Positions 45,635 to 55,668 of a stretch of 64,000 nucleotides of DNA are shown piece after piece. The notes below the pieces were generated by a model, which was given only the letters and a program-made list of their open reading frames with translations, was not told the DNA's origin and searched no databases. Source of the DNA: Anthostomella pinea (taxonomy: Eukaryota > Ascomycota > Sordariomycetes > Xylariales > Xylariaceae). The translations under genes were made by a program, and so were the position numbers. The stretch lies in assembly GCA_963556695.1 (NCBI GenBank), contig CAUWAG010000003.1:2976001-3040000 (forward strand). The letters are read 5' to 3'. Numbering within the stretch: position 1 is the first letter of the stretch; every line of letters begins with the position of its first letter.

Positions 45635-46584
45635 ATGGGCAAGACGTACCTGATCACTGGCGCCAACCGCGGTACGTTCAATGCCACTCCTCATTCCGAC
45701 CCAACAGGACATCACAAGCTAATCGGCGCCGTCAAAGCACCTAGGCATCGGCTGCGGCATGTTCGAGCACTACGCAGCACAGCCAAACAACACCGTCATC
45801 GCCGCCGTGCGCGACGTCAACGGAGCCCAGAGCCTCCACAATGTGCCGAAAGGCGCAAACACGACCGTCCTCATCACAAAGATAGACTCGTCCTCCAAAA
45901 CCGACGCGTTCGAAGCCGCCACGGACATCCAAACCCAAAACGTGACCCACCTCGATGTCATCGTCTCGGCCGCCGGGATGGTCAAGATGGGCAGCGTGGA
46001 GGACATCTCCCTCGAGGACTACGAAGAGGGCCTGATGGTCAACGGGATCTCCGTCATGCTGCTGTACAAGGCGATGCTGCCACTGCTGCGCAAGGCGGCC
46101 CGCCCGGCTCGGTTCGCTTTTATTAGTGCTATTGGGGGGAGCCTGACGGAGATGGAGAGGTATCCGTACCCTAACATCAGCTACGCCTCGTCCAAGGCGG
46201 TGGCCAACTCGCTGGTGCGTAAGATGGGCTTGGAGAACGACTGGCTGATCACGCTGTGTATTCATCCCGGGTAAGCTTGCTCTGTGTGCCTCTGATTTCT
46301 GCCCAGTCTGTCTGTACTGGCCGTGTCTGACTTGATCGCAAGGATCGTGCAGACGGAGATGGGCAATATGGCAGCGCAGGCGTTCGGTCTGGAGGAGGCC
46401 CCTGTCACCCTGAAAGAGTGCAGCACGAAGACCGCCAACATCGTGAGTGGGCATGTGCGCGGATATACTGATGATAGAATGTCCTTTACTGACCGATTGA
46501 GTACCACAGGTCAATAATGCTACGAAGAAGGATCATTCAGGGAAGTTCTTCAATGAAACGATTGATCAATTCATCCCGTGGTGA
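45635..46584 (+). CDS. Short-chain dehydrogenase, norsolorinic acid ketoreductase-like
   Basis: Four exons (45635-45671, 45745-46270, 46343-46442, 46510-46584) give 738 nt and 245 residues with every junction in frame. The Rossmann motif TYLITGANRGIG spans the first intron. VSAAGMVKMGSVEDISLEDYEEGLMVN is the N-A-G and helix-4 region. The catalytic Ser is in FISAIGGS and the Y-x3-K is YASSK (about residue 155). HPGIVQTEMGN is the usual segment after it. It ends KKDHSGKFFNETIDQFIPW. The family includes Nor-1/AflD of aflatoxin synthesis and many uncharacterised fungal reductases, so the substrate is not implied. It lies 426 bp after the broken SDR on the same strand and is convergent with the P450. 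Confidence 0.9.
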
Positions 46585-47083
46585 GCGGAGCCACCCCTTT
46601 AAAGACCGCCGCCTCTTTTGGGCCAGCTGCAAAGCATGTACCTAGAATAGAAGTGCGGCGTGATCGCACATTGATCTCAGCATCGGCTACTAGCAGCATG
46701 GGTCCTAGCGAGAATATCACACTACCTGTACAGATCGATTTGTGAATCATGCCTCGCTTGATTTGCCGCTGGCAACATCGCGCCATAGCAGACTGAACCT
46801 GCAGTGAAAGTTATTAAAAGGGCTCGCTCACAGCTCTCAGCCGTGACATAGCCAGCTGCCAACTCCAAGAAATACTGTCGTATACTCAGTAGGAGAATCC
46901 CAAATGACTCGTATGACTCAATGCGCCAAGGGGAATAGTCCAAGCATCGTCGAGCCAGCAGTATGCACGTAGGGCATCCGTAAAGGCTACAATGACCGAC
47001 AGGCCACCCACCTACATATTCGGCAGTAGTGTGTCCTGGCACAGCTGGTGACATTGCATGCAGTCGCCGCATTCCCTCGTCTC

Positions 47084-48906
47084 TTATCGAATCAGGAATT
47101 GCGCTGGCTCTTGGTAATTCTTCGGCTCCGGGACAACCATGTCGCTGTACAACTCAATGTTGTCCTTCGTAGTCTCAAACGGCACGAGGTCCATCCGCAT
47201 CACAAGATTGGAAAGCATGATGCGGAGCTCCGCCCAAGCCAAGCTGGTGATGCGCCCGTCAGCTACAAAAGTCCAAAGGTGCAACGATGATTCTGTCAGA
47301 TGTGAGCCATGGGGTCAACGTACTTGATGCCAAGACAGCCCCGGGTGCCTTTCGAGAACACGACGAGATATCGTTCGAGCCGCTGCCGCGCTTCAGCCTC
47401 GCCCACCCACCGCTCCGGATTGAAAACCTTTGGGTTCGGAAAGATGGCGGGATCGAAGTGCACGTGGGCAGCCGTCAGCGTTACGGCGGTGCCCCGGGGT
47501 ATTTCCCAGTTATCGTACATGAGTATCCGGTCGGGGGCGATTCGCGCCGATCTTGCTGTCACGCCCGTACTGATGCGTAGCGCCTCGTTCAGCACCGCCG
47601 TCAGGTACGGTAGCTGCTCTAGCTGCTGCAGTCTAGCTGGCTTGTGTCGGGGGTCAGACATGACGGTGCGGATCTCGGCACGCAGTTTCGCGAGTTGGTC
47701 TGGGTTGTCCGTCAGGTGCCAGAGCGCCGACGTCAATGCCCAGGACGTTGTCACCGTCCCGGCATTGATGATGACTTTCGCTTCCGCTTGGAGGCGCTCG
47801 GGTGTTTTCTCAGATGGTGGTAAGTCCGCACTGGCGATGATCTCTCGGAACACCGTCGGGTGACCTTTGTCCTCCCATGATCTGCACAGAGGGTAAGGAT
47901 CGGTATTTGGGACTGGGTGCGAGTACCTTACCCCTCACTCTCCGCTCTCAAAAGCCTCTTCGCTAGGGCCAGGCACGATGCGTCGTACTCCTGTAGCATC
48001 TTAATCCGGGGGTTCAAGAAGAGGACGACATTATCGGGTAGACTATCGAACAGCATCATGACAAGAGGAGTCAACTTGGCCATGTGCCCAAGCTCGGTAA
48101 GCCCTCGGAAGATGGAACGGAAGTCGCTGCTGAAGCCAGGCCGGTCTACCCGGCCCATCTTCGTATCGAAACAGTATTCGGATATCACATCCTGGTTGAT
48201 TACGTATCAGCGACACAGTCAGGTGTTTAGTTGCGGAGGAGAGGGCGCTTACCATCGAGAAATCTCCTAGAGCACTCTCAAGATCGATGGCCGTATCTGT
48301 GCCCTTGCAGGCCTCCAGCTTGGTGCAGAGCTTGCCTGAAAGGTCCTGGATCACGGACTGCAAAGCCGTGACCTTTTGCTTCGAGAAGAACGGGTTCAGC
48401 GAAGCGCGCCTCAGCCGGTGTAGGTCGTGGTCTACGGTTCCAAATACCGACGTTCCGGAATCTATAGAGCGAGTATACTCAGGAGACTTCTCCCATTTGC
48501 CTTTACCATTATACACGTGATCATAGAAGTTAGAGTCGTAAATATGGAGCTCATGGGGATTGATTCGGATGATGGGGCCGTAGCGCTGGTGCAGTTCCTC
48601 GATCTTGTGAATGTACTTTCCCCGCTTGATGACATCGTAGTAACCTTCGTAGAGGGATGTAGCCGCTGCGAGCTTCGGTCCTGGGAACTTCGACAGAGGA
48701 TCAAGGAACAGCCGGTAAACAACGGTCGCAAAGATTGAAGCTGCCCATATGGCTGCGAGGCCGAGGGACAGAGTAGTGAGAGTGGGCGTGAAGTCGCTCG
48801 TCTGAAGAGTCATCATCTCGAAGGCGTGGGGAAGATAGAGATAGACAGTGCACACGGAGCCGAGCACAGTAAATACACTTGACAGAAGCCTGTTTATATG
48901 TGTCAA
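47084..48906 (-). CDS. Cytochrome P450 (trichodiene oxygenase-like group), intact
   Basis: Four exons (48906-48253, 48191-47932, 47881-47324, 47243-47084) total 1632 nt and 543 residues with all junctions in frame. It has an N-terminal membrane anchor (two hydrophobic stretches in the first 65 residues), the proline hinge DPLSKFPGPKLAA, and the C-helix HRLRRASLNPFFS. The I-helix reads INAGTVTTSW: the acidic residue usual before the conserved Thr is Val. The K-helix E-x-x-R is NEALR, PERF is FNPERW, and the heme loop is FSKGTRGCLGIN, split by the last intron. These features fit the fungal group near trichodiene oxygenase, used mostly in secondary metabolism. The substrate is unknown. It is an ER membrane monooxygenase working with P450 reductase. 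Confidence 0.92.
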
Positions 48907-49310
48907 GCCTCCGATACCCCTCGTTCTATCATGGCCACAGAGAGATGCTACCTTGCAGCCATGACTGCCACTTAGTCATGCCCGTTATCTCGCAATGTGT
49001 TTCCCAGGAGCATACGGGGTTTGACTATGCGGTGCCTTGCTGCAACACGACCTTAATCGTGATAGCAATTCCCGAGCTCTCTACCTATCGGACGCTGGAC
49101 GGGATACTTAATTAGTGATGTTCATGCTTTGGAGGTAACCCTACGTACCGTTCGATGCGCCACCAGCTGCCGACCCCGATACTTGTCCTACATATAGCTT
49201 GTCGGGATTGGTTGGGAATTCCCTTTCGCGATTACGCCATTATCTGAGGAAGGAAACTTGCATTCTAGCCGAAGCAAGATGTACCCTCATGTCTCAATTT
49301 GACAGATAGT
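48907..49310. other. Intergenic
   Basis: This lies between the start of the P450 and the end of the gamma-glutamylcyclotransferase-like gene. It presumably holds the P450 promoter. No motif is singled out. Confidence 0.5.
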
Positions 49311-50085
49311 CTAGGCTTCACCGTTGTCGTTGGGGATGAATGGTCTCATGACCTCTTGCACGTACGTCTGGGGGAGCTTCCACGTCGACAGGGCCTCGTC
49401 AATGCCGCTGTTCATTCGAACGATATACTCGGGTCTAGGCACATCGGGCGTCACTCGTAGGTAGTCGACATAGGCCAGAACAGTGACCTTCTGGCCTTTC
49501 TCGGCGTCCGGACCTTCGACCCAGATTGCTTCGACGAACTGGCGCTCGTAGGACCACGGGACTCCCTCGTACACTGCTTGTATTTTAACACCGTGTCTTT
49601 AAACCCGTATGGCTAAACTCTAGATAAAGAAGGAAAGGGAACCACAAAGCTTGTTCTCGAAATCAAGGCGCGGGGTCTTATGACGGGATGCTTCTATCCG
49701 TACCGTCCAAAGTTGCCTTATCGGTTGGGTCTAGACGATACAGGACTCCGTATACCCCGTGTGCCGCGGCAGATTGACCGTTTGCTTTGCCGTCTGTCTT
49801 GTGGCCAACGGGGGACGTTTCCGACAGCTCCTTCGGGGCGTCGGGGTCGCGATCAGTATTGATCTGAACGATGTTCGCATACCCACGCTCGTTGATGATC
49901 CAGGTCCAGCCGGGAAGATGGGCCAAGCCAATTGGAGTCGATCCCGGGCATCGCTCCTTCATCTGTGTGGGTGAGAGGTTGGAGCCATATGCGAAGTAAA
50001 GCTCCTCGCCGGTACTGGTGTACTTGTTGGCCATGGCCGTGACCGCGACCGCGACCGGGACCGGGGGCTTGGACTCAGCCTCCAT
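49311..50085 (-). CDS. Gamma-glutamylcyclotransferase-like (GGCT/AIG2 fold) protein
   Basis: Two exons (50085-49704 and 49573-49311) join across a 130-bp intron (GTACGG...AAGCAG) to 645 nt and 214 residues. The hallmark ELYFAYGSNLSPTQM (about residue 30) is the substrate loop of the family. HGVYGVLYRLDPTDKATLD and, in exon 2, YEGVPWSYERQFVEAIW complete the fold, followed by VTVLAYVDYLR and EYIVRMNSGIDEAL. The family includes enzymes that cyclise gamma-glutamyl compounds to 5-oxoproline in glutathione turnover, and also proteins without known activity. An in-frame ATG at 50166 would add a hydrophobic 27-residue leader; I prefer 50085 because the leader is poorly protein-like. Confidence 0.85.
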
Positions 50086-50166
50086 GATTGTCGCTGGGGT
50101 ATGCGATAGGGATATAGCCAGGCTAAGGGTGGCTGGACTGTGTCCAATGGTGAAGTGATGACTCAA

Positions 50167-50814
50167 AGTGATGATCTTGATTGATGCTAAGCCAAAAAGT
50201 GTTGCATTGCGTTGGCCGGTTTGTGATGATCAAATGTTGAAGCAAAGGGCACACTGCCCGCCCAGTATGTGGGAAATTGAAAACATGTTGCTATGGCCAA
50301 CGCCACAGACGCTTGCCTCAATCAAACGCAGATCCTCGTTTTGCTTATCCGATGCTTATCCGACGTGACACCGTGATTACGGCCCCCGTGACACCGTCTG
50401 AGGCTTCTGAGGTGTCTGAGGCAAAGAGGCGCTAACATAGGCAACTGGGGAGACCCTACAAAGCCCCTAACGCCACAGTGCGTCTCTCGTCTCTGGTCCG
50501 TGGTTCCCCCCCTATTTACCAGGCACATGCACTGTAGAGATGTGTGAAGGGGTGAACAGGTTTACATAAAGACCATTCTTGGGGTATAAACCACTTCCTG
50601 CAACAACCATTGATTTGGGAATTAAGGGGGCACCATGGTCATGTCTGTAATATTGATGCTTCCTATACCCAAGACCATACCTAACCACACGTAATCCACA
50701 CCTAGTGAGCTTGCACGATGGGAGTCGCAGTTAGCAGTAAGTGGATCAACACGTCCAGAAGATTGCAGTCTTTGATATTTCCTGATAAGAAACACTGGTG
50801 AGCCTCCATTCCAG
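50167..50814. other. Intergenic
   Basis: No gene is recognised between the two minus-strand genes. Short repeated phrases occur (CTTATCCGA, TGACACCGT, GAGGTGTCTGAGG at 50343-50420). Confidence 0.4.
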
Positions 50815-53003
50815 TCATACCAAGTATATCCCATTCACACTACTTTGATGGCGAGCAGCAGCTTCACCGCGCATGATCCCGTGCACGTATGCCTCACCAA
50901 TAAGTCGCCAGTTCTGCCCATCCGCAGCTCTCAGCATAAACGGTGTCCTTGCCCCAGCCAAGATAAAGACCCTGTCACCAAGCCGTAGTGACTCGGCCGC
51001 GATGGCAAGGTAGCCCCTCCCGGTCCTGAACAGCCGTCGGCCGAAGTAAGCGACCCGAAAGCTCTCCTCCATGCTCTTGTGATGCCGTTCCAACCTCTGT
51101 TCCTCCGGCGAGCCCTCATCTTCTTCTATCCTTATCATCTCACCGATCGCTTCAAGTGAAGGTATGATGTCCTGCATGCCATACATTGATTGGAGTTCAG
51201 AGATCGTGGCTTCGGTCTTGTGCAGGAGCCCCGAGAGTGCTTCCGCCTTGTCTTGGCGATTGAAATCGACCATGTTAGATCTCTGCTCTCGCAGCTCGCG
51301 GACTCGCTGCATGATGAAGGCGGGGAATGCGCTCCTAGCTTCGTCCTCTGCCGGCTGATCGCGGTAGGTGTCCTTGATCACCGTCCGCCAGAATGCTTCG
51401 CTGGGTGGCAAGTCGGTAGGATAAAACATCTGCGGGTACTCAGCCACGAGGCGTAGTAGTGACTCGATCTCGAAACGGTTCATGATCTCCGTATACGTCG
51501 GCCCAACCGTCTCGACTGCGTCGAAGTCGAAGCCATACCGGTATGTGGTCAAAACAGGCCTAATTCCAAGCTTCGGGGGTGGGAATTCAAGGCCAGTACT
51601 CGCGCACCACTCAGTCAATGATTGTGTAAGTAACGGGCATTGGATCAGAGGGTACATGCGCGGCCCCGAGCTATAGTCGGGAATCCATGATGCCAGCTCC
51701 TGTCGTGATCGAGATGCGGGATCATCTACCAGGCTCAGGATGTCTAAGCTGTTAGACTCACGAACTGCCAGGATTGTAGCTTCGTAGTACACCTCTTTGA
51801 TCGTCTTGGTGTAGTCCGGTTGAATGTTGAGCTCGTATTGGGATTCCGCATGGGGGCTCCACATGCCCAGAACCGCAAACACGTGGTCCCTCCCGTCTGT
51901 TGCGTCGAAATATCTGCTGTTGGCCAGTAGATTCGCCAGAGTGAAGGCCCCGGTCGAGCTGTTCCGAAGCGTGCTGAAGATATGCTGATTATTCAGGCGG
52001 TTATCCGGCAGGTCGGCTAATGCCATGTCCATGTCGTGCTCGTCATCCTGTAGCACATAGCCCACGTACGCCATCAACAGCGTATCCATGTGCATCTGAG
52101 CCAGGACTCGAGACGATTTGAGGATATCCATCCAGGAAATCCTGTACCCGCCGCAGAAGACCTCGGTGTTTGTTGAGAAGAACCTCTCCTGCACTACCCA
52201 TATTCGGGTAAACCACTTGCGCTGCAGCAGCGCAGCATAGTCGAGCCAGTCCTGATAGTCCAAGTCGTCAATCCCGAGGCCATCGCGTACTTCCGTCAGA
52301 GATTCAGCGGCTTGAAACCCGTCACTGTTGAAAGACTTGATGCGGTCAGGTCCGTCCAGTGCGCTCGGACTCAGTCCGGCAAGCCTGTTCAACACTTTGA
52401 TTGCACCCGCCGTATGCTCGTCTTCCTTGCCGAGTCAGATGACGACCGTCTGAGCCTTTTGGTAAATCTGATCCACTGCCAGCTGTCGTTAGGGGAAGCT
52501 CGCGAGGCTTCTTTACTGGTAACGACAGCGATAAGTTGGCTGGGCTCTCACGTACTCATTGCGACTTGCGTGCTCTTCTCTGCGATGTCAGCTTGGTTTA
52601 TGCAAACGGCATCGCTCCAATGAGTCGGTTCCGATTCGCCTACCCGTGCATTCGTGGGCATACTTCCGTGGACATGGTGTAGGGCATCGAGAAGATTCTC
52701 CGTAACCCTAATGACCGAACGATCTTGATGAGTGATCACCTTATCGAGGCCATTGGTTAATACTCTGAAGCGCTCGGATGAGGAGAGCCGCTGGTCCAGC
52801 GGATCGCCCCAGGTGTAAGACAGAGCATGATATGGTGGCGCGTTATCTAGACTGTGTACTGATAGGGAGCACCTCGTTGGTTGTCTAGCGCTGGATATGA
52901 TTCTTATAAGCCGGATCGATTTCTGCGTTGGCAGAACGGCATATCTATAGGTCGCTTCAGTAATGCCAGCCATGGTTTGATCGATCTTCGTTCTCGCTGG
53001 CAA
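50815..53003 (-). pseudogene. HET-domain (heterokaryon incompatibility) protein with one stop
   Basis: Two exons (53003-52556 and 52475-50815) joined across an 80-bp intron (GTACGT...GGCAG) give 703 codons in frame. The HET domain has PYHALSYTWGDP (about residue 57), DAVCINQADIAEKSTQVAM (about 130) and RKWFTRIWVVQERFF (about 220). The C-terminal half (GRDHVFAVLGMWS, IRPDYTKTIKEVYYEAT-like, LASWIPDYSSG, GDRVFILAGARTPFMLR, GEAYVHGIMRGEA) is the usual HET-protein extension. A TGA at 52435-52437 falls where the family has Trp (VVI-x-LGKEDEHT), a single G-to-A change. Such genes control self/non-self fusion and cell death. It may be a silenced allele, or read-through may occur. Confidence 0.88.
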
Positions 53004-53731
53004 ATGCTACTTTTGCTGGCAGCCTCAGCTTCTTGATGCATTCGATTGGGACTGCCCTCCCCTACCCGCGATTCGTCTAATGTTACGAGCACGTAGGGCT
53101 GGATTCGGCGTGGCTGTTGATCCACTTTCGGATGACACGCAGTCCGCCCCCGGGTGTTTCTGCTCCAGCACGTGCTCCTTCCAGGGCATCCTTGGGGCGA
53201 ATCTGATGAAACACACCAGCCTGCTATGTGTGGTAGTACGCGCACACAGGATATGGGCTGAAGTGAAGGATCGAAGACTCCTGCCTCATGTCTAGCTCTT
53301 GGGTGCAGCTGAACACCTCGTAAGGAATGGCCAATCAGCCACCTTGTTCAATGGCGCTGAAACGGTGTCCCTCGCAGCCACTTCATTTAGAAATGCGGCT
53401 GACGGTCTTTCGGCCCCGAACTGTTCCTATGACCGAAGCTAGGAAACGGGTTTTTCGTTTCATCTTATTCGACCATGGCATCTATTCTTAATCGAGCCCC
53501 TTGCCGGTGGATTCTCAGGCCTTTCGAGTTCGTGGACTAGTTTGTACTCGTTGATGCGACACGTTGTCGACAGGGCTGAAGCGCATTTGCTGCAAGTCAG
53601 AAAGCCACCAGTTTCAAGCAATACGGCATATCAATATAAAGCTATGGCAGCCGGCAATGTCAATACCGGTGTTTATTGGGGTCAAGTAGAGTGCTGGTGC
53701 TATCACTGATCCCCTTTTTTGTCAAGTAAGC
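53004..53731. other. Divergent intergenic region
   Basis: This is the shared upstream region of the HET gene (minus) and the S41 gene (plus). TATAAAG near 53636 may be the TATA box of the S41 gene, 95 bp before its ATG. No other gene is seen. Confidence 0.45.
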
Positions 53732-54166
53732 ATGCTGTCTAGGAGCCACGGCAGACTGTTGCTGCTTGCGCTCGGTGGTTCCCTGGTGGTAGCCGACACA
53801 ACATCGCCTGATCCGCCAGAGGACTCTCAGCCCACGAGACCAGCGTGTGGGACCATCATAAGTGCTTCGGAGAGTACAGGCACCTCACTCCACGATAAGA
53901 ACCCTTCGACTGACCCACGAACAGGAACTACGGTCTTTGACGCCGGCCTGGTGTACGAGTGTCTCACGAGCGTCCCCTTCAACCCGGCCGTTGCCACACG
54001 ATTCTTGCAGTACTACAACGACACACTACTTTTCCAGACGACTGTAGAGTACTTGAAGAATCCACCTTCAAGTTATCAACAGCCGAGCGTGGACTTGCTG
54101 GCTGGTCTACAGCTGTGACAAGATGCAGTGGATAGCGGCTCTTTCGCGAACCAATATGAGTTCGAA

Positions 54167-54214
54167 GCGGCGTTGCAGCGGCTTTTGATAGCGGCGTTGC
54201 AGCCGCTTTTGATG
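54167..54214 (+). repeat. 24-bp tandem duplication in the S41 gene
   Basis: GCGGCGTTGCAGCGGCTTTT plus GATA at 54167-54190 is repeated at 54191-54214 with two changes. It adds eight residues (AALQRLLI/AALQPLLM) before HDSHLY and keeps the frame. The duplication probably arose by slippage. Confidence 0.88.
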
Positions 54215-54319
54215 GCTGCGCATGACAGCCATCTATACCTTTAAGCGGGCCTTCTCTCGGTTTTCACGGTTGTCAGCCCCTTCGACGTTGTATCTCTCTC
54301 GGTGGACCGCATTCAGCTA

Positions 54320-55668
54320 CAATGCGTGGACAAAAGTCTCCGCCCGATCCCCAATTTTACCCCTTCCATCTACTATACCCTCCAACTCAATTGAACCATA
54401 ACGCATCCAATTCTGGTGATAGAATTCTCAAATAAATTGTATTTAATAACTAAGTCAATAGTGTGTATACCAACCACCGGCACGCCTCACTGTAGCTATT
54501 CGGTCCTCCAGTGACTCCATCAAGGCCCGAACCTGCTCCGGATCGATCTCTGACCACGCCTGCTCAATTAACTCGTGTGCGTAGTGATAATGGGGGATAT
54601 TATCCTTTAATTCAGAAAATTCAGGCTCAATTTCACGTATGTTCTTTTTCAGAAGTCGCCAAATGTGCTTGATTGGGTTCATATCGGGGCTGTGAGGAGG
54701 CCAGTCGATACAGTGGATGTCGTGCTCCTCCATCCACTCTGGAACACCGCCAGTAAGGTGAATTTTCGTGTTATCTTGAACAAAAGGATCTCTAGCCTCG
54801 TAGAACGGAAGCAGGCCTTCCTCAAGAACCCATTTGTATGACTCTGCGGATACTCCTCCGCGCGGAGCATCCGGATCGAGTGGGCAGAAGACCAACTTGC
54901 CTAGTCCTCCTTCTCCGCCGCGTAGCCAGATCATAGATCACACCATTATCGAAATACGAGATTTGCCGTGATCCGTCTCGTTCACAAGATCATAACGATA
55001 CCGCTCTGAAGAGAATCGGATGGCCCAATTGCCTGGATTATCGGATAAGTTTTGGACCGTACATTCGTCTGAGAATATAGCTCGCAACAACTCCTCCAGG
55101 CGCTCTAATGTGCTATAATAATTGGCAAAAGCGAGCCTCTTCTGAGCGTCCTTATCTGTGAGCTTGATTCGCTTCGCTATGCGCCACTTCTGGAGGCGTG
55201 TGCGTGATATATCCTCTTGATAGTCTTGGGAGAGCATAAAATGCAGGCTTCGTTTCGAATCTTCTGCCACGTCGTCCTGGGGAGCTCTCTCGCCTTTTCG
55301 ATCACATGAGCGCGTTTGCGAGTATTCAAAACGGGTGGGCGACCGCTCCTTGGGGCAGATTTTGGTGTAAAAGTGGCCTCAAAGTTGGTAATAATATCGG
55401 AGATGGTTTTCAGGCGCTTCGTTTTAAACGCGGTTATAACATCCCTATGCATTCTGCCGTCGATTCGCGCCGCCATGATTGCTGAGCGAGCTTCTGAAGT
55501 GAATTTGCCGTTAGCGACGCGATTACCGCTTAATTCGTCCCCAAAAGATCGTAAATCCATTATCAATTGCGGTATTGAGAGAGTGGTGAAGTCGAAGGGT
55601 GATTGACGCGTTGTTTTGATCTGAAGGAGATTGTGGTGGGTCGGGCGGAGACTTTTGTCCACCCAGTT
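54320..55668 (-). mobile_element. Tc1/mariner-type transposon in the S41 gene
   Basis: The element is 1349 bp with TA on both sides (54318-54319 and 55669-55670). Its inverted repeats contain the perfect 20-nt block GGACAAAAGTCTCCGCCCGA about 8 nt in from each end; the outermost bases differ, so about 24 of the first 28 match. Removing the element and one TA restores CAG-CTA-CCA in the host gene, which fixes the boundaries. It encodes a minus-strand DD34D-like transposase. Confidence 0.9.
54455..55560 (-). pseudogene. Tc1/mariner transposase, broken
   Basis: The likely start is the ATG at 55560 (MDLRSFGDELSGNRVANGKF). The paired HTH domain follows (TSEARSAIMAARIDGRMHRDVI, FTPKSAPRSGRPPVL, RTTWQKIRNEA). 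The catalytic core is split over frames: IFSDECTVQNL (first Asp, about 55070), FVQDNTKIH (second Asp, about 54775) and DWPPHSPDMNPIKHIW (third Asp, about 54690). It ends RRAGGWYTHY at 54455. A frame change occurs near 55180 and a stop near 54937. It looks like the fungal Tc1-type group with WPPxSPDxNPIE-type ends. Confidence 0.85.

Noticed and set aside
50086..50166. A signal peptide for the gamma-glutamylcyclotransferase-like protein from the upstream ATG
   Set aside because: The family is cytosolic and the extension is not conserved in character. The ATG at 50085 gives a normal-length protein.
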